Of a stretch of 64,000 nucleotides of DNA, positions 17,325 through 26,618 are shown in pieces (position 1 is the first letter of the stretch; every line of letters starts with the position of its first letter). Source of the stretch: Saprospiraceae bacterium (GTDB taxonomy: Bacteria; Bacteroidota; Bacteroidia; Chitinophagales; Saprospiraceae); assembly GCA_016716185.1 (NCBI GenBank), contig JADJWV010000002.1, positions 248,001 to 312,000 on the forward strand, written 5' to 3'. Made by a program: the position numbers and the translations under genes. The notes below the pieces were generated by a model, which was not told where the DNA came from, made no database searches, and was given only the letters and a program-made list of their open reading frames with translations.

Positions 17325-20278
17325 AAATAGTAAAATGCATTTTAATTCTAATATGCTTCTATGGTCGCGCCACCGGTCAGGATAATTTTAACTTGAATGG
17401 TCCCGATACCCTGCTCAAAAAAATGACACTTGAGGAAAAAATCGGACAGTTATTTATCATCCGTTCTTTTTCAAACGAAAACGAAGAGCAAACCAGGGAT
17501 GTCATTCATACAATCAAAACTTTTGGCGTTGGAGGAGTGTGTTTTTTTAAAGGGACTTTGGCTGGAATGACTCAAAAAATAGATACGTATCAGACCGTTT
17601 CCAAGTGGCCATTGCTGATGAGTATGGATGGCGAATGGGGATTGGGGATGCGGCTAACAGATGTTTCCAGGTTTCCTAAGCAAATGTGCCTGGGTGCATT
17701 AACGGATAATAAACCCATTTACAGAATGGCATATGAAATGGCCAGTCAAATGAAATTGGTTGGACTGCATATGAATTTCGCTCCTGTCGCAGACATCAAC
17801 AACAACTTGCTCAATCCTGTGATTAACGAACGTTCGTTTGGATCAGACCGGCGAATGGTCACCGCTAAAGTATTTGCTTATATGCTAGGCCTTCAGGATG
17901 GTGGCATTTTAGCCTGTCTGAAACATTTTCCCGGACATGGAGATACGGAAGTGGATTCTCATAAGGATTTGCCAGTGCTTCCTTTTTCGAAGTCAAGACT
18001 TGACAGCCTTGAACTGTTTCCTTTTGCTGTACTCAGTAAATTTCAACCTGCTGCAATGATGGTTGGGCATTTGCATATCCCTCGTCTGGACAGCACTCCA
18101 AATATGTCCGCAACGCTATCCGAGAAAATAAACCATCAAATCCTTCGGGAGGAATTTGGATATGAGGGCTTGATTATAACCGATGCCCTTGAGATGGAAG
18201 GCGTTACCAAACATTTTTCAGATGCAGAAATCGCTTTGTTTGCTTTTAAAGCCGGCAACGATATGCTCTTGCTCAGCAGAAATATTTTTGAAGCGGGTAA
18301 TGCTATAAAAGATGCTATTCAAAGAGGTGAAATTTCAGAAAGGCAGTTGGACGAGAAAGTGAGTCGGATTCTAAATTATAAACACAAAGTAGGTTTGTTT
18401 GCGCAGCGAATACCTGATCGTCCCGAAGGATTATTAAAATCATTCAACAAGAGGATCGCAACGCACAATGACCAATTATACAGGAAAGCCATGTGCCTGG
18501 GGAGAGACCCCCAGAATCTCATTCCGATCAGAGATATTCCGGCCAAAATAATCACATTAAAGCTAGGAAAGCCAACAGCCGCAACTTTTTTGTCGCGAAT
18601 TAATGATTATGCAGCTGTTTCAAATTATAGTCTCGAAGATACATCGCAGTGGAATGATCAACTCGGAAAAGCGATTTCAGAAGCCGAACTGATCATTATT
18701 CATGTACACGGACTGAGCTTTAATTCACAAAAATCTTTTGGATTAGATCTGCTAAACCTGCAGAAACTTAACCCGCATCTCCGTGAAAAAAAATGTATAG
18801 TAGTGATGTTTGGTTGTCCATACGTAGCCATGTATTTTCCTCAACACTGCAGTTTGTTTCTCGCTCATGAAGAGAATGAATTGAGCATGGATATTGCTGC
18901 TCAAATGCTGTTTGGAACTGATCCGATTGTTGGAACAGTTCCAATGATGGTTTCTAATGCATTGCAACAAGGAAAATCAATAACCCGACCCTCCCTTTTG
19001 AGGATGGGCTATTCTATTCCGGAAACCCAGGGAATGAGCAGCGATAGTCTTGAAATTATTGATAGTATAGTTTATGAACTGATCAGTCAGAAGGCGGCTC
19101 CGGGTTGTCAGGTCGCTGTAGCACGCAACAATAAAATAATTTATCAGAAGTCATTTGGCTATTTGGATTATGATTCCTTGAGGAGAGTGGAGAACAATAC
19201 TATATACGATCTGGCATCACTTACAAAAATTGTCACCACTGCCCCTATTCTATTTCAACTTGAAGACAGAAATAAGATAAAAGCTTCAGATAAGTTCTCC
19301 GACTATTTTGAATTATTCCGCAACACCAATAAAGAACAACTCACATTTAAAGATTTTATGATGCACCAGGGAAGATTGCTTTCGTGGATCCCGTATTATA
19401 GAAGCACATTAGTTCCAGTCGATAGCCCGGGTCTATATAATCCATTATATTACGATACAATTCCATCCAAGCAATATAATATTCCTGTATGTGAAGGGAT
19501 GTTCCTCCGGTCGGATTTTGTAGATACGATATTGCAGGTTATTGCTGATTCCAGATTACTCGAAGAGCGAAAATTTAATTACTCTGATCTTGGTTTTTAT
19601 TTTATACCCAAGTTGGTGCAGCAAGTCACCGGAAAAAACTTTGAAAGATATTTTCAAAAAGAGATATCTGAAAAGTTAGAACTTAGAAATGTTTTATTTA
19701 ATCCAATAAGAAAAGGAATTCCAATAGAAAGTATTGCTCCTACCGAAATGGATCCATATTGGCGGAAGCAAAGAATACAGGGATATGTGCATGATATGGG
19801 TGCCGCCATGATGGGAGGAATCAGTGGACACGCAGGATTGTTTGGAAATGCACATGATGTACTCAGATTGATGCAATTGTATTTGAACAGAGGCCAATAT
19901 GCAGGAAGGGAAATTCTGAAGGCATCTTCCATTGGTAAAAAAATGACAAGAGATTGGGAGTTTCAGAGAAGGGCTTATTTGTTTGATATGCCCCAACTAA
20001 AATCCGATTCGATTAAGCCTTATGTATCGAGCCTGGCATCGAATAGAACAATTGGGCATCAGGGCTTTACGGGTACCTGCGCCTGGGCAGACCCCGATGC
20101 CCAAATTAATTATGTATTTTTATCCAACAGGACTTTCCCTTTAGCCGAAAATAATAAATTGCACAAAGAGCGTTACCGGACCAGGATTCAGGAAATTCTA
20201 TACAAAGCTATCATACCGGATGCTGGTGAAAATCCATATTTTCGTAATGTCAGTTCGGGTTCGGGGGCAGGTCCGTAA
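17321..20278 (+). CDS. GH3 beta-N-acetylhexosaminidase (NagZ-like) fused to a class C beta-lactamase-type serine hydrolase
   Basis: 985 residues with a signal peptide ending near ATGQ. Residues ~30-370 are a GH3 domain with the NagZ signature K201-HFPGH206-GDTEVD212-SH214, the acid/base pair, and nucleophile D288 in LIITDALEM. Residues ~590-960 are a beta-lactamase/PBP4-like serine hydrolase with S633-L-T-K636 and a YSD second motif; the third box appears as HQGFTGT in place of KTG. Fusions of this kind are known in Bacteroidota and fit periplasmic peptidoglycan recycling: GlcNAc removal plus D-amino-peptide or ester cleavage. It is translationally coupled to the TMTC-like gene. Confidence 0.92.
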   Translation: MKIVKCILILICFYGRATGQDNFNLNGPDTLLKKMTLEEKIGQLFIIRSFSNENEEQTRDVIHTIKTFGVGGVCFFKGTLAGMTQKIDTYQTVSKWPLLMSMDGEWGLGMRLTDVSRFPKQMCLGALTDNKPIYRMAYEMASQMKLVGLHMNFAPVADINNNLLNPVINERSFGSDRRMVTAKVFAYMLGLQDGGILACLKHFPGHGDTEVDSHKDLPVLPFSKSRLDSLELFPFAVLSKFQPAAMMVGHLHIPRLDSTPNMSATLSEKINHQILREEFGYEGLIITDALEMEGVTKHFSDAEIALFAFKAGNDMLLLSRNIFEAGNAIKDAIQRGEISERQLDEKVSRILNYKHKVGLFAQRIPDRPEGLLKSFNKRIATHNDQLYRKAMCLGRDPQNLIPIRDIPAKIITLKLGKPTAATFLSRINDYAAVSNYSLEDTSQWNDQLGKAISEAELIIIHVHGLSFNSQKSFGLDLLNLQKLNPHLREKKCIVVMFGCPYVAMYFPQHCSLFLAHEENELSMDIAAQMLFGTDPIVGTVPMMVSNALQQGKSITRPSLLRMGYSIPETQGMSSDSLEIIDSIVYELISQKAAPGCQVAVARNNKIIYQKSFGYLDYDSLRRVENNTIYDLASLTKIVTTAPILFQLEDRNKIKASDKFSDYFELFRNTNKEQLTFKDFMMHQGRLLSWIPYYRSTLVPVDSPGLYNPLYYDTIPSKQYNIPVCEGMFLRSDFVDTILQVIADSRLLEERKFNYSDLGFYFIPKLVQQVTGKNFERYFQKEISEKLELRNVLFNPIRKGIPIESIAPTEMDPYWRKQRIQGYVHDMGAAMMGGISGHAGLFGNAHDVLRLMQLYLNRGQYAGREILKASSIGKKMTRDWEFQRRAYLFDMPQLKSDSIKPYVSSLASNRTIGHQGFTGTCAWADPDAQINYVFLSNRTFPLAENNKLHKERYRTRIQEILYKAIIPDAGENPYFRNVSSGSGAGP

Positions 20279-20298
20279 AATGCTAACTTTAATCATTC

Positions 20299-21516
20299 AT
20301 GTGGCTTAATTTAAAAATCGCATTGCGTTATCTCGTTGGTAAAAAATCATCCCAGGCAATCCATTGGATCACCGGTATTTCGATTTTTGGGATAGCTGTG
20401 GGCTCTGCTGCCCTGATCATTGTTTTATCTGTATTCAATGGATTTGATGAACTCGTAACCGGAATGTTCAGTAAACACAATCCTGACATTAAGATCATTT
20501 CCAAAAATTCCAAATATTTTACAGAAGATTCCACGTTGGTACAGAAAATTTCAAAAGAAGCATATGTAGAATTCTTATCGCGTTCATTCGAAGAAGTTTG
20601 TATGTTTCAATATAAGGATGCTCAGGAATTTGGAATCATAAAAGGTGTAGAAAAGAATTTTCAGGAGGTTAGCCGGGCCTCAGAGGGAATGATCGAAGGA
20701 GAATTTACGCTCCTGGATGGTAACAGACCACTTGCCAATATTGGGTCTGTTCTGCGCAACAAATTAGGCGTGAGCTTGCGGGAATTTCATGAACCGGTCA
20801 GGATATTTTTGCCAGATTCCAAAACCGATCAAATTCAAAATGCCAGTTATCAGGATTTTTTATTGCAGGCACAGTCCATTTTTATTTTTCATCAGGAAAG
20901 CGATTATTCTACAATTATAACGGATCTCAATTATTTACGGTCTAAATTAGGAAAAACAAAAATTCTTAGTTCCATAGACCTTAAGTTAAAATCCGGATTT
21001 GATACAAAATTTGTAATTGAAACACTGGAAACTTTGTTGGGCAATGATTACATAGTAAAAGACCGGTACCGTCAGGACGAAGCTTTTCTGAAAATCATGA
21101 AACTTGAAAAATGGCTTTATTACGCATTGTTCAGTCTTACCATTTTGCTCGTATCGTTTACGGTGGTGGGTGCGCTGTGGATGATTGTTTTGGATAAGCG
21201 GTTTGATATTTCAATCTTAAAATCATTGGGAATGGCTGACCAACGAGCACAAAATATCTTCATCCTGTTGGGTTTATTGATTTGTTCATTGGGATTGATT
21301 ATTGGGTTTTTTCTCGCTGTTGGTTTTTACATCATTCAGAAAAAATACGGCCTTATTGGGATCCCTGCGGAATTTGTCATCGATAGTTTTCCCATGCAAA
21401 TGCGAAAGATTGATTTTGTGATCGTTTTGACCACAGTATTGATTATTGGTTTGCTGGCTTCCATAATGCCTAGCAAAAAAGTAGCAGGAATCAATCCCGT
21501 ATTTCATGAAGAATAA
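20299..21516 (+). CDS. LolCE-like FtsX-family ABC permease
   Basis: 405 residues. One N-terminal helix after LRYLVGKKSSQAIHWI (the cytoplasmic LolC/E-type opening), a periplasmic domain of about 240 residues, and three C-terminal helices, with SILKSLGMADQRAQNIFILLG as the coupling segment. This fits lipoprotein-releasing permeases, which extract outer-membrane lipoproteins from the inner membrane. No ATPase gene is adjacent, so it would need a LolD encoded elsewhere. The two cyclophilin lipoproteins two genes downstream could be clients. It begins 20 bases after the GH3 fusion. Confidence 0.88.
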   Translation: MWLNLKIALRYLVGKKSSQAIHWITGISIFGIAVGSAALIIVLSVFNGFDELVTGMFSKHNPDIKIISKNSKYFTEDSTLVQKISKEAYVEFLSRSFEEVCMFQYKDAQEFGIIKGVEKNFQEVSRASEGMIEGEFTLLDGNRPLANIGSVLRNKLGVSLREFHEPVRIFLPDSKTDQIQNASYQDFLLQAQSIFIFHQESDYSTIITDLNYLRSKLGKTKILSSIDLKLKSGFDTKFVIETLETLLGNDYIVKDRYRQDEAFLKIMKLEKWLYYALFSLTILLVSFTVVGALWMIVLDKRFDISILKSLGMADQRAQNIFILLGLLICSLGLIIGFFLAVGFYIIQKKYGLIGIPAEFVIDSFPMQMRKIDFVIVLTTVLIIGLLASIMPSKKVAGINPVFHEE

Positions 21517-21534
21517 TTGACTAATTTTGCGCCC

Positions 21535-21933
21535 ATGGAAGATTGGGAATTGGATTTTGAGTGGCTGCGTATCAGGCACTTCGTTAGAGATCGCCTGGGT
21601 TCCAAATCACTGCCTGATCTGAATGCAATTTTACTATTAATTGGTATACAAGAACTTGGAAGATTAAAACCGGGGAAATTTACCAAAGAAGAGAAAACCG
21701 ACCTGATGCATATAGCCAGCTGCAAACTGTTGAGTGAAGATGGATATTATGCCCTGAAAGGTCTGGATCAGGATGGATGGCCACATTTTGAAAGTCTGAA
21801 ACCATTTTTGATTAAGGGTGTTAGTGCTCAGGAACGCTATCTGAAAGAAAAAGCGGTATCTTTTTTCAAATTACAATACGCAGCAGAGCTTTCCGTTGAG
21901 TTGAATGCACCGATTGATGAATTGAAACCATAA
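21535..21933 (+). CDS. Small conserved-looking protein of unknown function
   Basis: 132 residues from the ATG at 21535; an in-frame TTG 18 bases earlier would begin next to the preceding stop. It is soluble and helical with no signal peptide, no cysteine cluster and no catalytic motif I recognise. Segments such as LNAILLLIGIQELGRLKPGKFTKEEKTDLMHIA suggest a compact helical domain. It lies between the LolCE-like permease (18 bases) and the first cyclophilin (6 bases), so it is expressed with them. Function unknown. Confidence 0.7.
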   Translation: MEDWELDFEWLRIRHFVRDRLGSKSLPDLNAILLLIGIQELGRLKPGKFTKEEKTDLMHIASCKLLSEDGYYALKGLDQDGWPHFESLKPFLIKGVSAQERYLKEKAVSFFKLQYAAELSVELNAPIDELKP

Positions 21934-21939
21934 ATTGAT

Positions 21940-22599
21940 ATGACTAAGTATTTATTTCTTATTGCATTTTGTTTTGTTTTTACTTTTTCATGTAAAGACG
22001 GAGGTAAATCCTCTGCCAAGGGAACTCTGGCGGTTATTGAAACATCCCATGGCAACATCAAAATCAGGTTGTATGACAGTACTCCAAAACATAAAGAGAA
22101 TTTTATCAAACTGGTTAAAAGCGGATTTTATGATGGTTTGTTATTTCACCGCGTGATCTCTGGTTTTATGATGCAGGGAGGTGATCCTGTATCCAAAGAC
22201 GCTCCTCCGGGTATTATGTTGGGCAATGGTGGTCCGGGATATACCATTCCCGCTGAAATTGGAGCCAAACATTTTAAGGGAGCTTTGGCTGCAGCCAGGC
22301 TTGGCGATTCGGCCAATCCGAAAAGAGAATCTTCCGGTTCCCAATTTTATATTGTTCAGGGAAAACCGGTAAGTTCAGATGAGTTAATTATGATGACCCG
22401 TAGTAAAAACATTGCCTATACTGAAGAAGATAAGAAAAAATATGCAACGCTGGGAGGTGCACCATTTCTCGATGGAGAATATACCGTTTTTGGCGAAGTG
22501 GTCGAAGGGTTGAATGTCGTGGATGCGATCTGTAGTCAGCCTTGTGAACCAAACAGCCGACCAGTGACCGATGTAAAAATGAAAATAAGAATGCTCTAA
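21940..22599 (+). CDS. Cyclophilin-type peptidyl-prolyl isomerase lipoprotein (first copy)
   Basis: 219 residues. A signal peptide with lipobox FTFSC18 predicts a lipid-anchored protein. The cyclophilin domain spans nearly the whole mature part: LLFHRVISGFMMQGGDP holds the catalytic Arg, and SSGSQFYIVQG and GEYTVFGEVVEGLNVVD complete the active site. It catalyses proline isomerisation in periplasmic protein folding. A PKD-containing paralog follows 19 bases downstream, so the pair arose by duplication. Both belong to the operon that ends at the terminator at 23660. Confidence 0.95.
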   Translation: MTKYLFLIAFCFVFTFSCKDGGKSSAKGTLAVIETSHGNIKIRLYDSTPKHKENFIKLVKSGFYDGLLFHRVISGFMMQGGDPVSKDAPPGIMLGNGGPGYTIPAEIGAKHFKGALAAARLGDSANPKRESSGSQFYIVQGKPVSSDELIMMTRSKNIAYTEEDKKKYATLGGAPFLDGEYTVFGEVVEGLNVVDAICSQPCEPNSRPVTDVKMKIRML

Positions 22600-22618
22600 A
22601 TTATATTAATAAGCGATC

Positions 22619-23515
22619 ATGATGTTTCCTCCAAACCGTTTTATTTCCTGGATTTCCATAGCTTTAATTTTTTCGTCCTGTGCCCGGAAATCTGAATTGT
22701 TTCAAATCCGCCAAAATCAGGTAAAAATGCCGGCAGAAGTCCAGTTTGAATGCCAAACTGAAAATTTTGATCGCCTGGAATGGAATTTTGGCGATGGTAA
22801 AACGTCTGCCGAAAAAAATCCAAAGCACCGGTATTTGAAATCGGGAATTTACAATGTTCAATTAAAAGTTATAAAAGGAAAAAAAATGGATATTTCTCAG
22901 CATAAAATTGAAATTTTGCCTCCGGAGGGTTGTGTAATTAGCATTGAAACTCCCTTTGGAACCATGTTGGCCAAATTATACGATCAGACTCCACTCCACA
23001 GGGACAATTTTTTTAAACATGCAGAAGAAGGGTTTTACAACGAATTGCTGTTTCATCGCGTCATAAGTGGCTTCATGATTCAGGGTGGAGATCCAAATTC
23101 GAAAGCAGCTGCACCTGGTAAAATGTTAGGCAGCGGAGGTCCGGGTTATACCATTCCGGCTGAGTTCAATCCTCAGTTTATACATAAAAAAGGAGCCATT
23201 GCAGCAGCAAGGACTGGCGATCAGGTGAATCCAAAAAAGGAATCTTCGGGTTCCCAATTTTATATAGTTCAGGGAGCTTTGCAGACCGATCAGAACCTGA
23301 ATATGGTTGAAGATCGAAAAGGCATTAAATACAGCGAAGCGCAAAGGAATATTTATAAAACACTGGGAGGAACTCCCTTTCTGGATATGGAATACACCGT
23401 TTTTGGTGAAATTATTGAAGGGCTGGATATCGTTGATAAAATTGCCTCGGTTAAAACAGAACGAGGCGACAGACCCTCTGAAGACGTTAAAATGGTCATC
23501 AAAGCCCTGCACTGA
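22619..23515 (+). CDS. Cyclophilin lipoprotein with N-terminal PKD domain (second copy)
   Basis: 298 residues. Lipobox FSSC21 precedes a PKD-like domain (residues ~35-95) with the family's hallmark NFGDGKTS and HRYLKSGIYNVQLKV. The cyclophilin domain follows, with LLFHRVISGFMIQGGDP, SSGSQFYIVQG and EYTVFGEIIEGLDIVD, closely matching the gene upstream. PKD modules commonly mediate protein or glycan contacts at the cell surface, so this copy may be held to a different partner. Two ATG codons are adjacent (22619 and 22622); either may be used. Confidence 0.95.
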   Translation: MMFPPNRFISWISIALIFSSCARKSELFQIRQNQVKMPAEVQFECQTENFDRLEWNFGDGKTSAEKNPKHRYLKSGIYNVQLKVIKGKKMDISQHKIEILPPEGCVISIETPFGTMLAKLYDQTPLHRDNFFKHAEEGFYNELLFHRVISGFMIQGGDPNSKAAAPGKMLGSGGPGYTIPAEFNPQFIHKKGAIAAARTGDQVNPKKESSGSQFYIVQGALQTDQNLNMVEDRKGIKYSEAQRNIYKTLGGTPFLDMEYTVFGEIIEGLDIVDKIASVKTERGDRPSEDVKMVIKALH

Positions 23516-23843
23516 CAGAATAAAGAGCTGTTATAAATTCGGAACAGCCGTCTGACAGGTATAACATTTGCTTTATTATTGAAAAAATGGCTTGAATTGG
23601 CCAGGAAATGAGCATATGTGATTCCACTTTACATTGCTCTGAAAGAAATTTAGTGACTGCAAGCAATTGCATCATTGCTTGTTTTTTTTGTGAGGTATCT
23701 GGTGGATGATTTTAACCGCAAGCAATAAATTGAATGGAAGGAACTTTTAATGAAACCGAATTATAAGTGGATTTTTATCGAAGACAAGCATCGCACTATA
23801 AAGGAAATGCCTTTCGAACACGCAGAGCGCAATAAAACAGAAT
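23516..23843 (+). other. Convergent intergenic region
   Basis: 328 bases between the second cyclophilin gene and the minus-strand TPR gene. It holds the terminator at 23660-23689. A second GCAAGCAAT word stands near 23717. I see no gene or RNA. Confidence 0.6.
23660..23689 (+). terminator. Rho-independent terminator of the yebC-cyclophilin operon
   Basis: CAAGCAAT (23660-23667) and ATTGCTTG (23674-23681) form a perfect 8-bp stem with a 6-nt loop, followed by eight T. It is the first convincing plus-strand terminator after the yebC promoter, supporting a long transcription unit. Confidence 0.9.
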
Positions 23844-25244
23844 TTAGATATTGAAATACCGGATCATACTTTTAACATCCTTATCTTCTCTGAGTTCAGG
23901 TAAAATTTCGAACAGGATTTCGTGAAGATTTGGATTTTCTGAAAGGGCTTCCTCCAGGCATTCTATCGCGTTTTCCCTGCAATCATTCATAAAATAAAAT
24001 GCGGATTTGCAATAAAGCAAATCTGCCCCAAAACTATATTTATCAGAACGATTAAGGAATTTTTCGGCTTTGATAAGTTCTTTTCTTTTTAATAAGAAAG
24101 AAATAAGCATAGACCAATACTGGCTTTGCTCCATTCCATAACTGGCAGCTTTTTTATAATGCGTTTCTGCTTTTTTAAAATTCCCGAGATTTTCATATGC
24201 TTTTGCGAGACCCGCCTGAAATTCTTCTCTTTGCTCATCGAGGTCCAGCGCATTGAGATAATATTTGATTGCTTTTGGATAGTTGCCTTCGTATGAAAAA
24301 CATTCAGCCAGGTAGAAAAATATTTCTTCGTTGTAAGGATCGTGATAAACAGCTTTCTGCAATTTATGCTTCGCTTCCTTGTGTCTGTTGAGCTTTATCA
24401 GGCATTCTGCAATATAAACGACCAGCTCTCCATCAGGACCAAAAATATCATTAGCATCACTATAACACTGAAGTGCTTTTTCATATCGATTAATTTGGAG
24501 GCAAAGCTCGGCACAATCCAGATAGCCTTGTTCAAATTGCGAATTAATGAGAAATGAATATTCAAGGGCATCTACTGCAGATTCGTATTCGCCGATGCAG
24601 GAATAAGCATGGCCAAGATTGTACCAGGCCAAATAAGAGTATGGATTTTTATCTATTATATCCTGGTGAAGACGAATGCTCTCTTCGTATTTCTTCGAAA
24701 ACTCAACGCTTACCCAGATTTGTTCAAGAGCTTCGTGATTGTTAGGATTAAGTATGAGCGCTTCTCTCAGCGTATCGAACATTTTATTAAAATCTTTCAT
24801 GGTTTCGTAGATAAATGCTTCAACCAATAATAAATCAGGTAAATCGGCTTTTTGAATTCTGCATTTCAAATCCATGATGATTTTCAGACTTTCATCAAAC
24901 TGTTGGATCAAGGCACTGGCCCGTGCTTTCAGAAATTGGATCTCAGGATTCATTGGAGAAATTGCATACGCCTGATCAAGAACGTCAAGGGCAAGCATGG
25001 CCTGTTGGGAAGCCATCAGCAATTTAGCTTTCAATAAATAAAAATCCTGTTTGTACTTGTATAAGTGAAGGGCCTGGTCGGTGAGGTTTAGGGCTTTGTC
25101 AAATTGAAACTGTCTTTCATAGTGTTGAATAAGCCTTATGTAATAAGACTCTTCGCAATACTCGCGATTAATGAGTTGACCTTGTTCCTCAAATTCAGTA
25201 ATGAGTTTTGAAAGAATGTGATCCGGCTTCGTCCTTTTCGGCAT
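23844..25244 (-). CDS. Tetratricopeptide-repeat protein
   Basis: 466 residues made almost wholly of TPR units of about 34 residues, for example YLAWYNLGHAYSCIGEYESA, EIFFYLAECFSYEGNYPKAI and FQAGLAKAYENLGNFKKAET. There is no signal peptide or membrane segment, so it is probably cytoplasmic, acting as a protein-protein scaffold. The N-terminal ~25 residues (PKRTKPDHILSKLITEFEEQG) are not TPR. It is alone on the minus strand; no partner is evident from its neighbours. TPR solenoids of this size are common in Bacteroidota. Confidence 0.9.
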   Translation of the reverse strand: MPKRTKPDHILSKLITEFEEQGQLINREYCEESYYIRLIQHYERQFQFDKALNLTDQALHLYKYKQDFYLLKAKLLMASQQAMLALDVLDQAYAISPMNPEIQFLKARASALIQQFDESLKIIMDLKCRIQKADLPDLLLVEAFIYETMKDFNKMFDTLREALILNPNNHEALEQIWVSVEFSKKYEESIRLHQDIIDKNPYSYLAWYNLGHAYSCIGEYESAVDALEYSFLINSQFEQGYLDCAELCLQINRYEKALQCYSDANDIFGPDGELVVYIAECLIKLNRHKEAKHKLQKAVYHDPYNEEIFFYLAECFSYEGNYPKAIKYYLNALDLDEQREEFQAGLAKAYENLGNFKKAETHYKKAASYGMEQSQYWSMLISFLLKRKELIKAEKFLNRSDKYSFGADLLYCKSAFYFMNDCRENAIECLEEALSENPNLHEILFEILPELREDKDVKSMIRYFNI

Positions 25245-25445
25245 ATCTTCCCAGGGATTATTAAATGCGCTGTAAAAGTAACATTATTATCCAGAAATGC
25301 TTCTTTGCTTCATTCTTTTTTTAGCGCAGAGAGTTCGTATGATAAAAGCGTATATTTGATGAAAAGTCAGAATTACAATTTCTTACACTTTACCCAATAT
25401 ACGCATGTGTAAATTAGAATTTTGTAACTCGTTAATTCTCACTTG

Positions 25446-26351
25446 TTAACTCGTTTCTTGCCTTTTTTTAAAAAATTCTAAATTTTTTTTCCCGGAAAGG
25501 AATAATCCGGTAAAAATGAGGATCCCTGACAGGAGGTAATTCCATTTCCATTGGTCTTTCCCCGTCCATAATGCGAAGGCTGTACCAATAAGAGGCTGCA
25601 GATAAATGTATATACTCACCAACGAAGGATCAGTGTGTTTAAGCGCATAAGCATTGAGTAAATAGGCTCCGAATGTAGTTGCCAGGAGTACAAATGCAAA
25701 TGCAAGCCATTCCTCGCTCCCAAATTCCTGAAATTGCACAGTCAATAATTCGTTGTATGCAAAAATTCCTACCGGTAGAACAGAAAAAGTAAATAAGGAT
25801 GTAAGAATGTGAAATGGACCATATTTGGCAATTAATGGAGGAACCTTGACCAGGTAATATCCATATAACAAAGCATTAAAAAATACCATGAGGTCGCCCA
25901 AAAGGCTTGAATTTGTATTTTTATTGCCTACAGAACTGAGAATGAGAGAAACAACTCCTGCCAAACCGATCAAACAAGCAAACCATTGTCTTGAATTGAG
26001 TTTTTCTCCTAACCAGACTTTGATGATCAGGACCAGGAGTGGTGTGCACACCATCAATAAAGCAGCATGAACAGGGGAGGTGTTTTTCAGACCATTGAAA
26101 AATAACAACTGGTTGCCCAACACCCCTGATATGCCACAAATTATTAATGGAACCAGGTCTTTCTTTTCATAAATAAAAAGCGTTCTTGTAATGCATAAAA
26201 AAAGGAGGGCTGTCGAAAAAATTCTAAAGAAAACAAAAGCATTTGGGCCTAAATATCCCGGATCGAGGATCATTTTCGCAATGCTGTAATTTGCCCCATA
26301 AATTAATGCGACAGCAAAGAGTGCAAGGTGGCTATATAAACGGTGATTCAA
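25446..26351 (-). CDS. EamA/DMT-family transporter
   Basis: 301 residues with ten predicted membrane helices in two homologous EamA halves (residues ~8-140 and ~155-290). The first half carries FRIFSTALLFL and KNTSPVHAALLMVCTPLLVLI; the second has the matching KHTDPSLVSIYIYLQPLIG. Members export or import small metabolites such as amino acids or nucleotides; the substrate cannot be predicted. It ends with a basic KKNLEFFKKRQETS tail. A TAnnTTTG-like motif stands 7 bases upstream of the ATG. Confidence 0.92.
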   Translation of the reverse strand: MNHRLYSHLALFAVALIYGANYSIAKMILDPGYLGPNAFVFFRIFSTALLFLCITRTLFIYEKKDLVPLIICGISGVLGNQLLFFNGLKNTSPVHAALLMVCTPLLVLIIKVWLGEKLNSRQWFACLIGLAGVVSLILSSVGNKNTNSSLLGDLMVFFNALLYGYYLVKVPPLIAKYGPFHILTSLFTFSVLPVGIFAYNELLTVQFQEFGSEEWLAFAFVLLATTFGAYLLNAYALKHTDPSLVSIYIYLQPLIGTAFALWTGKDQWKWNYLLSGILIFTGLFLSGKKNLEFFKKRQETS

Positions 26352-26358
26352 TTCGGGG

Positions 26359-26366
26359 CAAATCTA
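26359..26366 (-). promoter_or_regulatory. Putative -7 element for the EamA transporter
   Basis: TAGATTTG on the minus strand matches TAnnTTTG directly upstream of the start codon; the leader would be very short and no -33 TTG is seen. Confidence 0.35.
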
Positions 26367-26618
26367 TTGAGAATATGAATATTGAGGATGTAAGTTGCGG
26401 GCAGACTTTTGGCGTAAAATCACGTAAAGGGCGAAACATATAGAAGTGTATGCGGAATTCTTTGGGGTGTATGATGATCTGAATCTTAGCAAAATAAACA
26501 ACTGCGATAGGTTTAAAAAATGATGATCGTTGTTGAATAAAAACATCGCCACATTGAAGCAGGCCTTGCAGAACTGTTCAATGAATTCAATATCTTGCAT
26601 CCTGATTTCAGAATACCC

